Positions 50,084-59,317 of a stretch of 64,000 nucleotides of DNA are shown here, in pieces. Position numbers and translations under genes: made by a program. Numbering within the stretch: position 1 is the stretch's first letter; each line of letters starts with the position of its first letter. Below the pieces are notes generated by a model. It had not been told where the DNA came from. It made no database searches and worked only from the letters and a program-made list of their open reading frames with translations. The stretch covers positions 14,423,764 through 14,487,763 of the forward strand of contig CM059972.1 in the NCBI GenBank assembly GCA_030490835.1. Direction: 5' to 3'. The stretch comes from Annona cherimola (lineage: Eukaryota; Streptophyta; Magnoliopsida; Magnoliales; Annonaceae).

Positions 50084-50840
50084 ATAACCTCTATGTACAG
50101 GAAAACCTAAGGCAGATATTCCACACTTCAAAATATCGAGAGCCAATAACATCTGCATAGAGGAATGTCTAACATAAGTGTTCCTCACTTAGAAAAAACT
50201 CAAGACAGATATTTCCATTTAAAAAAAGATAAGGGTAAGTAACTTTTACTTATAAAACTATCCAAGATAGGTACCTCACTCATAATAGTATGAGTTGATA
50301 ATCTCTATATAAAAAAATGTCTGAAATAAGCCCATGCTTAGAAACACTGATCAATAACCTCTACATACTCAAAGAATGCAAACCTCAATCATATGCTCTT
50401 AATTATACTTAGCTTCGAGCTCCCAAGTACACTTAGCTTCGGTGCTTAGGTGCAAATACTCAATTTTTAAATTTTTTTTGAAAATTTTTTACTTTAAATT
50501 ACTAGAAATATAACTAATTTTTAAAAATTCAAAAAAAATTCACAAATCTTCAAAAATAATAAAAATGATACATATGTTAACTACACTTAGATTAACGATT
50601 CTACAAAAAAAATTTTAAAAATAAAGAAATAGGTTAAATGCACCTGAATCCCATATCCGCGAAAACGCGAGGCAGTGTCGCTTAAAAATACCGAGGGATA
50701 GAAATACTCATGGTAGATGTCCTTACCCATAAAAAACTATGGTCCATAACTTCCATGCACAGAAATACCTAAGGCAATTGTCCCGGCTCAAAAACACCAG
50801 GTAGCCTCTAAACCACTTGGGATAAGCATCCTTTGCCTTC
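50084..50840. repeat. Degenerate tandem array, unit about 56-62 bp
   Basis: Diverged units begin ATAACCTCTATGTACAG (50084), ATAACATCTGCATAGAGGAA (50146), ATAATCTCTATATAAA (50298), ATAACCTCTACATACTC (50354) and CATAACTTCCATGCACAGAA (about 50738). Each is followed by AYACCTAAGGCAGAT-like and CACTTAGAAAAAC-like blocks. A palindromic MITE interrupts the array at about 50418-50652. Function unknown. Confidence 0.6.
50418..50652. mobile_element. Decayed palindromic MITE of the inner-arm superfamily
   Basis: Contains CACTTAGCTTCGGTGCTTAG and GTGCAAATACTCAATTTTTA at the left, and ATACATATGTTAACTACAC, TTAGATTAACGATT and GGTTAAATGCACCTGAATCC at the right, in the same order as other members. The left arm is shortened. 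Confidence 0.5.
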
Positions 50841-50975
50841 CACTAATTAGCCTCACATCCATCCAAGCTGTCATCTAGCATAGCATTCACCAATTAATAT
50901 TTGCAGGTTGCTTGCATTCATATATCCAAAATATAGTCTATAGTCTAAGCATTTATGATTTATATATATATATAA

Positions 50976-51375
50976 GGAATGATTCTGTTAACTCGGGCTA
51001 AATAAATGTTTCACTTAGCCCACATCAAAAATCCTATTTAAAATAACTTTTTTTTTGTTTTTTCTTCATGCACTTGTTTATCTAAGTGTATTTAATACAT
51101 AAATCAAGTTTTATCATTTTTGTATATGTGCATATATTTTTTCTAGATTTTTAAAAATAAGGGTATTTTAAATACATACATACACATAGATGTTTAAAAA
51201 TCTAAAAAAAAAAAATAAACATATTCAAAAATTGTAAAACTTGGTTTATATGTTAAATACACTTAGATAAACAAGTGCACGAAGAAAAAAGTAAAAAAAA
51301 CAAAATTGTTATAAATAGATTTTTTAAGATAGGTTAAGTGAGACATTTACTTAGCCTGAGCTAACAGGATTACTT
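50976..51375. mobile_element. 400-bp palindromic MITE, GGCTAAATAAATG type
   Basis: The left end AATGATTCTGTTAACTCGGG with CTAAATAAATGTTTCACTTA is mirrored at the right by TAAGTGAGACATTTACTTAG with CCTGAGCTAACAGGATTAC. The inner arms ATCTAAGTGTATTTAATACA and the mirror GTTAAATACACTTAGAT match other superfamily members. It lies in TA repeats, so the target duplication cannot be read. Confidence 0.75.
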
Positions 51376-51376
51376 G

Positions 51377-51404
<28 letters not shown>
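51377..51404. repeat. (TA)14 microsatellite
   Basis: Pure TA run just after the palindromic MITE. Confidence 0.9.
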
Positions 51405-51407
<3 letters not shown>

Positions 51408-51482
51408 CTTCCTTTTTGTGCGGGTTACTACTGTCTTTGATCCATTTTAACTTTTTATTTTTTTTATTGGCTATGTAACGTT

Positions 51483-51600
51483 ACATTTCATCTGATACTA
51501 TAATTAAACTAAATTCTACATGAGAGACAATAATAAATTTCAACCTATGTAGACCAAGGATCACACGCACTTTATTATAAAGAGGGGGACCCAAACACCA
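51483..51600 (-). repeat. SINE-like repeat end
   Basis: The plus-strand motif ATCTGATACTATAATTAAAC matches the shared end at 437, 5799, 6651 and 40372. It is followed by ACATGAGAGACAATAATAAA, also seen at about 40440. The tRNA-like head was not recognised. Confidence 0.35.
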
Positions 51601-54600
51601 ATGTTTTCGAATCCCGTCTTCCACGGCAGCATCGCCAAACCAACGCCCGTGTGGCATCTGCACTGTCTATTTGGAGTGTGGAATTAAAGGCAACAAGCAG
51701 TCAAAGGCAAGGACAGATGGCTGGCGAATGGAGATAGCCACGCAATCAATCCGAGTACTGCCTAAACCCCTTGGACGGGCCCTCAATCTTGGAAAATTGA
51801 ACACGGAGAGATTCGACAACTCGCGATGGTCAAAGATCAGAGTCGTCCGCACGCTTCTCAGCTGCCGCGGCGGCGGCGACCATTGAGGCTCAAAAGTTGA
51901 TTTTAGTTCCAACTCCGGCCCACTTGTAACAATTAAAACATTGGATGATGGTGCTCAGATCAGTTCTTTCACAAGGAATTGGCAGAATGGCAGTGGAGGA
52001 AGGAGGACTTTCTTCACGTGGGTGCAAATTTCTGCATTGATTAGAGGTCTAAGAAAAGGGAATAGTTTTTTTTTTAAAAAATCCTAAATACATTTCAACG
52101 TCTAATCAAACCCTGGTTAATCCCCATTTATGTTTTTTTAATATTTATAATCTTCAGGTTGTTCGTGAAAAACGAAAAGTTTTTGGGCCATGTGCGTACA
52201 ATAATTCGATGGTTTTTGAGTGTGCGGCCACCGGCCAGGCCAGCATTGGTCCAGTCCAACCTCAGAGGCCCCCGTCAATCTCATTGTCAGCTTCGCAGAA
52301 GGAAGTAACCAATACTAGACTTTCGTCTCGCCTAATAATTGGAAGACCATCCATAAAATGTCCGAAAATGTAAAAATTTAAATAGAAAAAAGAGAACAGT
52401 GGGGTAATAATTAGAAATATAAAGAATAAATTTAAAATAAATATGTTATTTATATGAAATATGAAAAGATTTGAAAAAATGACAAATGGAAATATGATAA
52501 TATAGACAGAGTATTAGATAATTAAAAATTCAACTATATCCAAATACGTGTAAAAATATTTTTTATTTTTTTTTAACTTCTAATTGTTATCATACGGAAC
52601 GAAAATTTACACCGTCCACCCAATACAAACAACAATCACCGCGTTGGCTTCATTTCAACGAACTAAAGTAGAAGTTTGTACTTACACATCAAGAGGTATT
52701 TTTTGGAAATTTAAAAAGGAGAAGCAGGTGGTTTTATGTAGCCAGCTGTTAGTTCCTTAATTTTATTAAATATTTAATAATATAATACATGTGCATCCCG
52801 CTGCCCTTTAAAATTGTAGTTTAAATATAAGGCTTTGAATATTTAATCCAAGCCATACTTTATGGTTGAAATTCTTTATCAACTTAGTCGATAGAAAAAA
52901 ATAGTTTAAAGAATATTATATTTATGCAAAATTAAAATTTTATTTTAAGTCAACTTTGTAAAGATTAAAGTTATCTAAATTTTAATGCGGTCGTTTAGTT
53001 CTGTGAGATAAAAAATTTGGATGGAACAGAGATCTATTTATTTAATCAACTGTAAGTTGCAAAAATAATAAAAAAATTCCAATTAGTTCACTAATTAGTA
53101 TGAATTTTTAATTCTTTCAGATTCGTTTTGAAATCTAAGTTGTAAGGGCATAAAACATTTTGCAGATGACAGCTACATTATTTTTGCGTGATTTAAGCAT
53201 CAATCGAATGCGAGAATTAACTAATGTGGTCAATGCATAAATGGGTAATGATCTAATGCATCCGTGAATTCTTGATTGTAAGTTTTGGAATCGATTTATT
53301 ATTATTGAATCCTGAAAGCAATTTGATGTAACCCATCCCTTTTTCTACCTTGAATATTAATGAAAAATTACTTTTATTCCTTGTATTTAGCATCAATTTT
53401 TAGCGGCTTTTACAACAAGTTTGATCCAAATCAAAGATATACTTGAGCTACATTTAATTAAAATCATATATACATGTGTAAAATATAAAAATACTTAATT
53501 TTATCTATTCACATATGCATAATTATATAATCATACTTTATATAATTATGTATACATAGTAATGATAGTTGAGATAGTTTGAATATTAAAGGTACAACTT
53601 TAAAATTAATTTTTAGCATCAAACCTTTTGATTATGTTAATTTTGTATATTTTTAGATAGAGTTTGTGCACAACAATGTTGTTGCTAAACATGAGTTTTC
53701 GTAACAATATAGAGGGTTTTTTGTACATATATTCACTATGTTTTTATCTAATCATAAAAATGTTTATTCTATTAAAGTTCATTAAGTAAGTTAACTGTCA
53801 TTCATTTAAATGCTAGAATATTTTCATAAATGCCCAAAATACTCTTGGTGTAAAATAATAAAAGATGAAATGAAAAGAAATGAGAATGGAATAAGAGCTT
53901 TTCAGATTTAGGACTCTTGTGTAATTGAGGTACCAATGAGTTATGATATTCAAAATTTTGAATTCAATCCTAAATTTAATGAGCATATTGGTAAATTTGC
54001 ATGAATAGACATTTATTAACATCTATAATGGAGTGAGCATTTTTAAAATTAGATGAAATGTAGTTGGTATATTTGAGATTTTATATAGTAAGTATATTTA
54101 AAATTAGAGTCAAATAAAATGAATATATTTGAGAAAAGTGCTAATATAGATGATGCTAAGTTAGGAGCAAAAAGTGGATGAGTGACATGAATGTGGGGTC
54201 TCATAGAATTGTAATTTATTATTATTATTATTATACATTTTAAAAAATATGGACCTCCACATGCTTTACGATTATGTTATGAGTAGGAAACTCAGTATTA
54301 TTATTTAAAAATATATGAACCTTCATATGCTTTATGTAACGCACCAACGTGACATATATTAATTTTGGATTGGATAAGTTATATATGTTATGAAAAGTGA
54401 CCTTTAAATTGCCACATACTGAAGGTTAATAACTTGGTACAACTAAGGACACAGTGAAGCCGCGTTTTGCCTGCAAGTTGCTAGGAAGCTATGCATTCTA
54501 AAATTAAGAGTATTTCTCCTAAAAAAATAAGGGTATTTGCAAGATAGTATTGATAATTTTGTATCTTTTTAAATAAATAATTACATTTTGAATATTTTCG

Positions 54601-55765
54601 ATGATTTGTAGGTTAATCTCATGTTAAATATAATGTGATGTATTTTAAAACTGTGTAGTTGAGTTGTTAGGCTAAAATGAATAATATGGCATTCACATTA
54701 TTATCTTTTTAGCTCAGCTTCATTTATTTAAGAGTTTATTTTGCAATATTTTGTAGCTTAAAAGATTTATTTGAAGATATCTATCACATGAAAGCTAATT
54801 TATAAATTGTAGATTCAGTTTAACCTATTGATTTGCACATTATAATCTAAGGATCATCTAAGACGTGAACAAATTTAAGTATTATTGTGTATTGAGAATG
54901 AGAAAAGATGTATTAAAATTAAAAAAAATTGTATTGAAAATAATTTTTTTTAAAGAAATTGTAGATTCAACTCCCTCCTAATCCGAAAATCCTCTCATCC
55001 TTAAGAATGCCACTAAAACAAGACAACATGATATAAATTGTCAAATCCTTCAAATATAAAATGGTAGCATGTAAATTAATTTAATCTCTAGATGGGGATA
55101 ATAAATTAGGATTTAAAATGCTTTCTAGATAACATTAATAAAATGTCATTGATAATTTTGTCATATAGCCTCTTGCTTTTTAAAATTCGTGAGTAACTTC
55201 TTAAGCGGGATATAGGAGAGCATCCACTGTTGGGGTACGGGAAATGTGATTATGTTCTTTGCTGTAAGCTATCTGTTCAAGGGAATTAGAAAGATTTGTC
55301 TGAAAAAAATCCACAGCCCCTTTTTGGCCGGTAATTTTGAGGCACCAAGAGGATGAGAAAATCCAACTGCCGATTTGGCTCTTTGGAGCTCATTTCCATT
55401 ACTAACAAGAAAATTTCATAAACAATCAGTTTTATTTCTTATCATTAATCATTAATATTTTTCAATTTTCACATTCTATATAATCGGAATTCGATGGAAG
55501 CTCCTTCAAATCCTTGAGCAGAAATTGAACACTGGTCCCTGCAGAGACCACTACTGCCTGGTTCCATTATCCTAGTTCAAGCATTGTTTGTTTTGAGCCA
55601 ATCAAAACCCACAAGTAGATAGACCTTGTATGATTTTATCCTCATGGCTGGGCTCTCCGGCTGACACCTCGTTTTCAAAGTAACTCTTCCAGGGGATGCT
55701 TAGGATTGCCATGGGAGGAGTAAGAGAACATTTTAAGAAGTGCCAGAATTATATGCTATAATGGG
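51601..55765. other. Intergenic, mostly AT-rich, no gene recognised
   Basis: 51600-51900 is GC-richer (for example GCTGCCGCGGCGGCGGCGAC near 51870) and could be a relict promoter or leader, but no protein is recognisable on either strand. 52190-52320 is a second GC-richer patch. From 52340 to 55765 the sequence is very AT-rich with only short frames. Confidence 0.4.
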
Positions 55766-56082
55766 GAGGTAATTTACTAAACTTGGGTGCATTGAAATTT
55801 TAGTGCACTTAGTTGAAAATTTTATTTTAATTATTTTAAATTTATTTTTATAGAATTATTAATCTAAGCTTATTTAATCTATAAGCAAAGTTTACCAATT
55901 TTAGATATGTGTATATTTTTTTTTATTTTTTCAAAAATCATGTATATATACGTTTCTAAACATGACAACACTTAATATATATAACTTAATATATATGTTT
56001 AATACACATAAATTAACAATTCAATAAAAATTCAAAAAAATTATAAAATGGATTTTTCGCTTAGGTGCATTAAATTACTCTC
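55766..56082. mobile_element. Palindromic MITE of the inner-arm superfamily
   Basis: The left end GAGGTAATTTACTAAACTTG, with GGGTGCATTG following, is mirrored by AGGTGCATTAAATTACTCTC at the right. The inner arms ATTAATCTAAGCTTATTTAA and TTTAATACACATAAATTAAC match other members. Confidence 0.6.
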
Positions 56083-56775
56083 AAATATAATACAGATAAA
56101 GTTGAAATAAGTAGTACAATTATATAAAAAATTATTAAAATATATGGATAAAATTGAAAAAAATAAGATTATTAAATAGTTAAAATTATCTAATCTTTTT
56201 AGGAGAATGTAATGAAGAGAGGTGGTTTCTAGGATCTCAAGATCCTACCATTACCAAACTTTCCATTAATCATATGATATAAAATATTAAAATGTTGCTT
56301 AATGCATCTAGTAATTAACTAAGTAACAATGGAAGTGTTCCGAAGTATCTAAACCCTTGAATAGAATATGTAATCCCATTTCAGGACAGTTTTTTTTTAA
56401 AAAAAAATCTCAATGCAACTCTTTATATTTTCAGTATAATTTTATTTATTTTTAATACACATTATTACATTCTCATCTTATTTTTTCATTTCATTTAAGA
56501 TTTTTAAATCCCTCTGAACAAACCTATTAAACTAATCAATCGTGGCCAAAAATTCATTAATCAGTATAACACGTATATTATCCACTCGTCTCCACCAGAG
56601 TACAAAAAAATGTTATTGCAGAAAAACAGATGGGAAAATACGGAAGATTCATGAAATAAGATAAAAGGAAAATGATTTTCTAGCATATAATACTGGCAAC
56701 ACAAAGGCAACACAAACTATTTCATTGAGTGCAGCCCATGCATTATTCCGATTAGGCACGCGCTGCGCCTGCGCG
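56083..56775. other. Upstream spacer of the receptor kinase gene
   Basis: AT-rich, with no gene or clear repeat. GC content rises sharply at about 56740. Confidence 0.4.
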
Positions 56776-56935
56776 TTTTTATTTATTCCTCAGAAACTTC
56801 TAATCCCGCCCTCCACCTCTTCTACTTCCACGCTCGCCCCTCCCCTGCCTCCTTCCTACCACTTCAACGCGTGCACCCCTTGCTCTTTCCGCCAATGAAG
56901 ATACGCAAAGTCCAGGACTTCCCCTTCCCACCTCC
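56776..56935 (+). promoter_or_regulatory. Probable core promoter and leader of the receptor kinase gene, with upstream ORF
   Basis: A TATA-like TTTTTATTTATT (56776-56787) is followed by a pyrimidine-rich patch (56808-56860), where transcription plausibly starts. A 14-codon upstream ORF runs from ATG 56895 to TGA 56937-56939, and its stop overlaps the main start codon in ATGA. If the leader begins before 56895, ribosomes would meet this ORF first. Confidence 0.45.
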
Positions 56936-59317
56936 ATGACTCCCGCCTCCTCGGCCTCCCTCGCCGTCGCCATCTTCTTCTTCCTCTCAATCTCCCTCAC
57001 TACAGATGCCATCGGCTCCTTCTCCACCATCGCCGCCGCCTACGGCAATTCCACCTCCGTCTGCGGCATTCTCGCCGGAAAATCCTCCCAGTCCATTGTC
57101 TGCTTCAGCGACAGCAGCAACCAGACGGTCCCGATTCTCCCCAACGTCTCCTTCGACTCCGTCTCCGGCGGCCGGGGTTTCTTCTGCGGGCTCCGCTCTG
57201 GCGGCCTGCGCTTGCTCTGCTGGAGCTCTTCTGCCACAGGCTTCCAACCCAAGCGGATCTACAACGGCACCGTCGCGCTGCGGGATTTGAGCGTCGGCGA
57301 CGACCACGTCTGCGCGGTGGAGGTTGCGACGGGGATTGCAAGGTGCTGGCGCGGGGAAGGGTTCCCAAATGAGGAGTCTTTTCCGTTCCAGTCGATTACG
57401 TCCGGGGGAGAATTCTCTTGCGGGATCCAGGGGAATAACGCCACCGTCAGGTGTTGGGGCCCCGCCGGCATCGCCGATCACATACAGACGGAGTTTGGGA
57501 ATGCTTCCATGGCGAGCTTGGTGGCCGGGGAGAATCACGTGTGTGGATTCGGTGTCAACGGGAGCGTGATTTGCAATGGCCGGAACGATTCCGGGCAGCT
57601 GAATGTTCCTCTCGGAATCCGTTTCTCTGCTTTGGCACTGGAGGGAAACAGAACCTGCGGAATTCGGCAATCGAACGGCACGGTGGTCTGCTGGGGGGGC
57701 GGAAACGGCGGGGTTTCGAGCCTGCCTCCGAATTACACCTCGTTCGTGGCGTTGGTTTCTGGGTTGGATTTCACTTGTGGGTTGATGACGCTGAATCTGA
57801 CGGTGATGTGCTGGGGGTCGGCCGCGCGGTTTACGCCGCCCCTGATTCTTCCGCTGCCAAGGATTGCTCCGGGACAATGCGCTGTATCTACCTGCAGCTG
57901 CGGCGTGTTTCCAGACTCGGAAAATCTCTGCTCCGGCTCTGGTTTCATTTGCCTGCCGTGCGGGAGTAGCAGCATTCCGGCACCGCCGCCACCGCTGCAG
58001 CCGCGCCCGCCTCCTTCTCCACCCTCTGTTGCTCGGCGGCGGGGGGCTAGCAAGGGACTGTTGGCCTTCGCCATTGTTGGTTCGGTAGGTGCTGTGTCGG
58101 GCATTTGCACAATCATATACTGCATATGGACTGGAATTTGCTGTTGCAGGCAGAAGAAAGTCCACAACTCAGTCCAGCCCACCATTGCTGGGGCCGCGGC
58201 TGGAAACGGGAATGGTTCTACCTCTGCAATGCCGACTCCTTACGGACCTGGATCGCGATCTTCTACATTCCGGCGGCAGACTTCGCGAGCAATGAGGAGG
58301 CAGAGGAGCGGGACTTCTTCGATGCATGCGGACCGGGCTGAGGAGTTCACCCTGGCGGAGCTGGCTGCGGCCACGGACAATTTCTCCCAGGAGAACAAAA
58401 TCGGCTCTGGCAGCTTTGGTACGGTGTACAGAGGAAAGCTGGCGGATGGGCGAGAGGTTGCAATCAAGAGAGGGGAGACAGGGCCGAAGGCCAAGAAATT
58501 CCAAGAGAAGGAGAACGCTTTCCAGTCGGAGCTGGCATTCCTCTCTCGGCTCCACCACAAGCACTTGGTGGGGCTCGTAGGGTTCTGTGAGGAATTCGAA
58601 GAGAGGCTCTTGGTTTACGAGTACATGAAGAATGGAGCACTATATGACCATCTACACACTGATAAAAATAACGGTGATGGCAGCGGTGGAATTTTGAATT
58701 CTTGGAAGATGAGGATCAAAATATCTTTGGATGCTTCAAGGGGGATCGAATACCTGCACAATTACGCGGTGCCACCCATAATTCATAGAGATATCAAATC
58801 TTCAAACATTCTCATTGATGCCAATTGGATAGCTAGAGTTTCAGATTTTGGACTGTCACTGAAAGGGCCAGAATCTGATGAGGAGCACTTGTCGATGAGG
58901 GCAGCTGGGACGGTGGGGTACATGGATCCTGAGTACTATGGTTTGCAGCAGCTAACTGCCAAGAGTGATGTTTATGGCTTTGGTGTTGTGCTGCTGGAGC
59001 TTCTCACAGGGAAAAGGGCCATCTTTAAGGATGAAGAGAATGGTGGGGGGCCTACAAGCGTGGTGGATTATGCAGTTCCCAGAATATTGGCGGGGGAGCT
59101 GGCAGGGGTGCTGGATAAAAGAGTGGGAATGCCGGAGCTAAATGAAGCAGAGGCAGTGGAGCTGGTGGCCTACACAGCAGTGCATTGTGTCAACCTTGAG
59201 GGGAAGGAGCGGCCAACGATGACTGACATTGTTGCGAATCTCGAACGGGCACTTGCAATCTGCCAAGACAGTCATGGTAGCATCTCAAGTGCTAATATCT
59301 CCCTAGCTTCCGATTGA
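56936..59317 (+). CDS. CRINKLY4-related receptor-like kinase, CCR3-like (793 aa, intronless)
   Basis: A single uninterrupted frame. Residues 1-25 are a signal peptide. Residues 35-300 contain crinkly/RCC1-like repeats with recurring FXCGL/HVCA...VXCWG cysteine-tryptophan motifs and many N-glycosylation sites. Residues 315-342 are a cysteine-rich block (CSCGVFPDSENLC), in place of the TNFR-like repeats of CR4. Residues 349-364 are proline-rich and 374-399 span the membrane, followed by ICCCR. The kinase domain starts at about 487: IGSGSFGTV (489-497), K511 in VAIKRGE, HRDIKSSN (617-624, D619), DFG (637-639) and GTVGYMDPEYY (658-668). These are all the catalytic residues needed for an active Ser/Thr kinase at the plasma membrane. 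The family acts in cell-surface signalling, with CR4 in epidermal patterning; the ligand of this type is unknown. Orthology to CCR3 is inferred from architecture and length. Confidence 0.93.
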   Translation: MTPASSASLAVAIFFFLSISLTTDAIGSFSTIAAAYGNSTSVCGILAGKSSQSIVCFSDSSNQTVPILPNVSFDSVSGGRGFFCGLRSGGLRLLCWSSSATGFQPKRIYNGTVALRDLSVGDDHVCAVEVATGIARCWRGEGFPNEESFPFQSITSGGEFSCGIQGNNATVRCWGPAGIADHIQTEFGNASMASLVAGENHVCGFGVNGSVICNGRNDSGQLNVPLGIRFSALALEGNRTCGIRQSNGTVVCWGGGNGGVSSLPPNYTSFVALVSGLDFTCGLMTLNLTVMCWGSAARFTPPLILPLPRIAPGQCAVSTCSCGVFPDSENLCSGSGFICLPCGSSSIPAPPPPLQPRPPPSPPSVARRRGASKGLLAFAIVGSVGAVSGICTIIYCIWTGICCCRQKKVHNSVQPTIAGAAAGNGNGSTSAMPTPYGPGSRSSTFRRQTSRAMRRQRSGTSSMHADRAEEFTLAELAAATDNFSQENKIGSGSFGTVYRGKLADGREVAIKRGETGPKAKKFQEKENAFQSELAFLSRLHHKHLVGLVGFCEEFEERLLVYEYMKNGALYDHLHTDKNNGDGSGGILNSWKMRIKISLDASRGIEYLHNYAVPPIIHRDIKSSNILIDANWIARVSDFGLSLKGPESDEEHLSMRAAGTVGYMDPEYYGLQQLTAKSDVYGFGVVLLELLTGKRAIFKDEENGGGPTSVVDYAVPRILAGELAGVLDKRVGMPELNEAEAVELVAYTAVHCVNLEGKERPTMTDIVANLERALAICQDSHGSISSANISLASD

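Noticed and set aside
56987..58165. 392-codon open frame on the minus strand
   Set aside because: Antisense to the GC-rich receptor-kinase ectodomain. Its Arg/Ala-rich composition follows from the sense codon pattern, and the sense frame has full family motifs.
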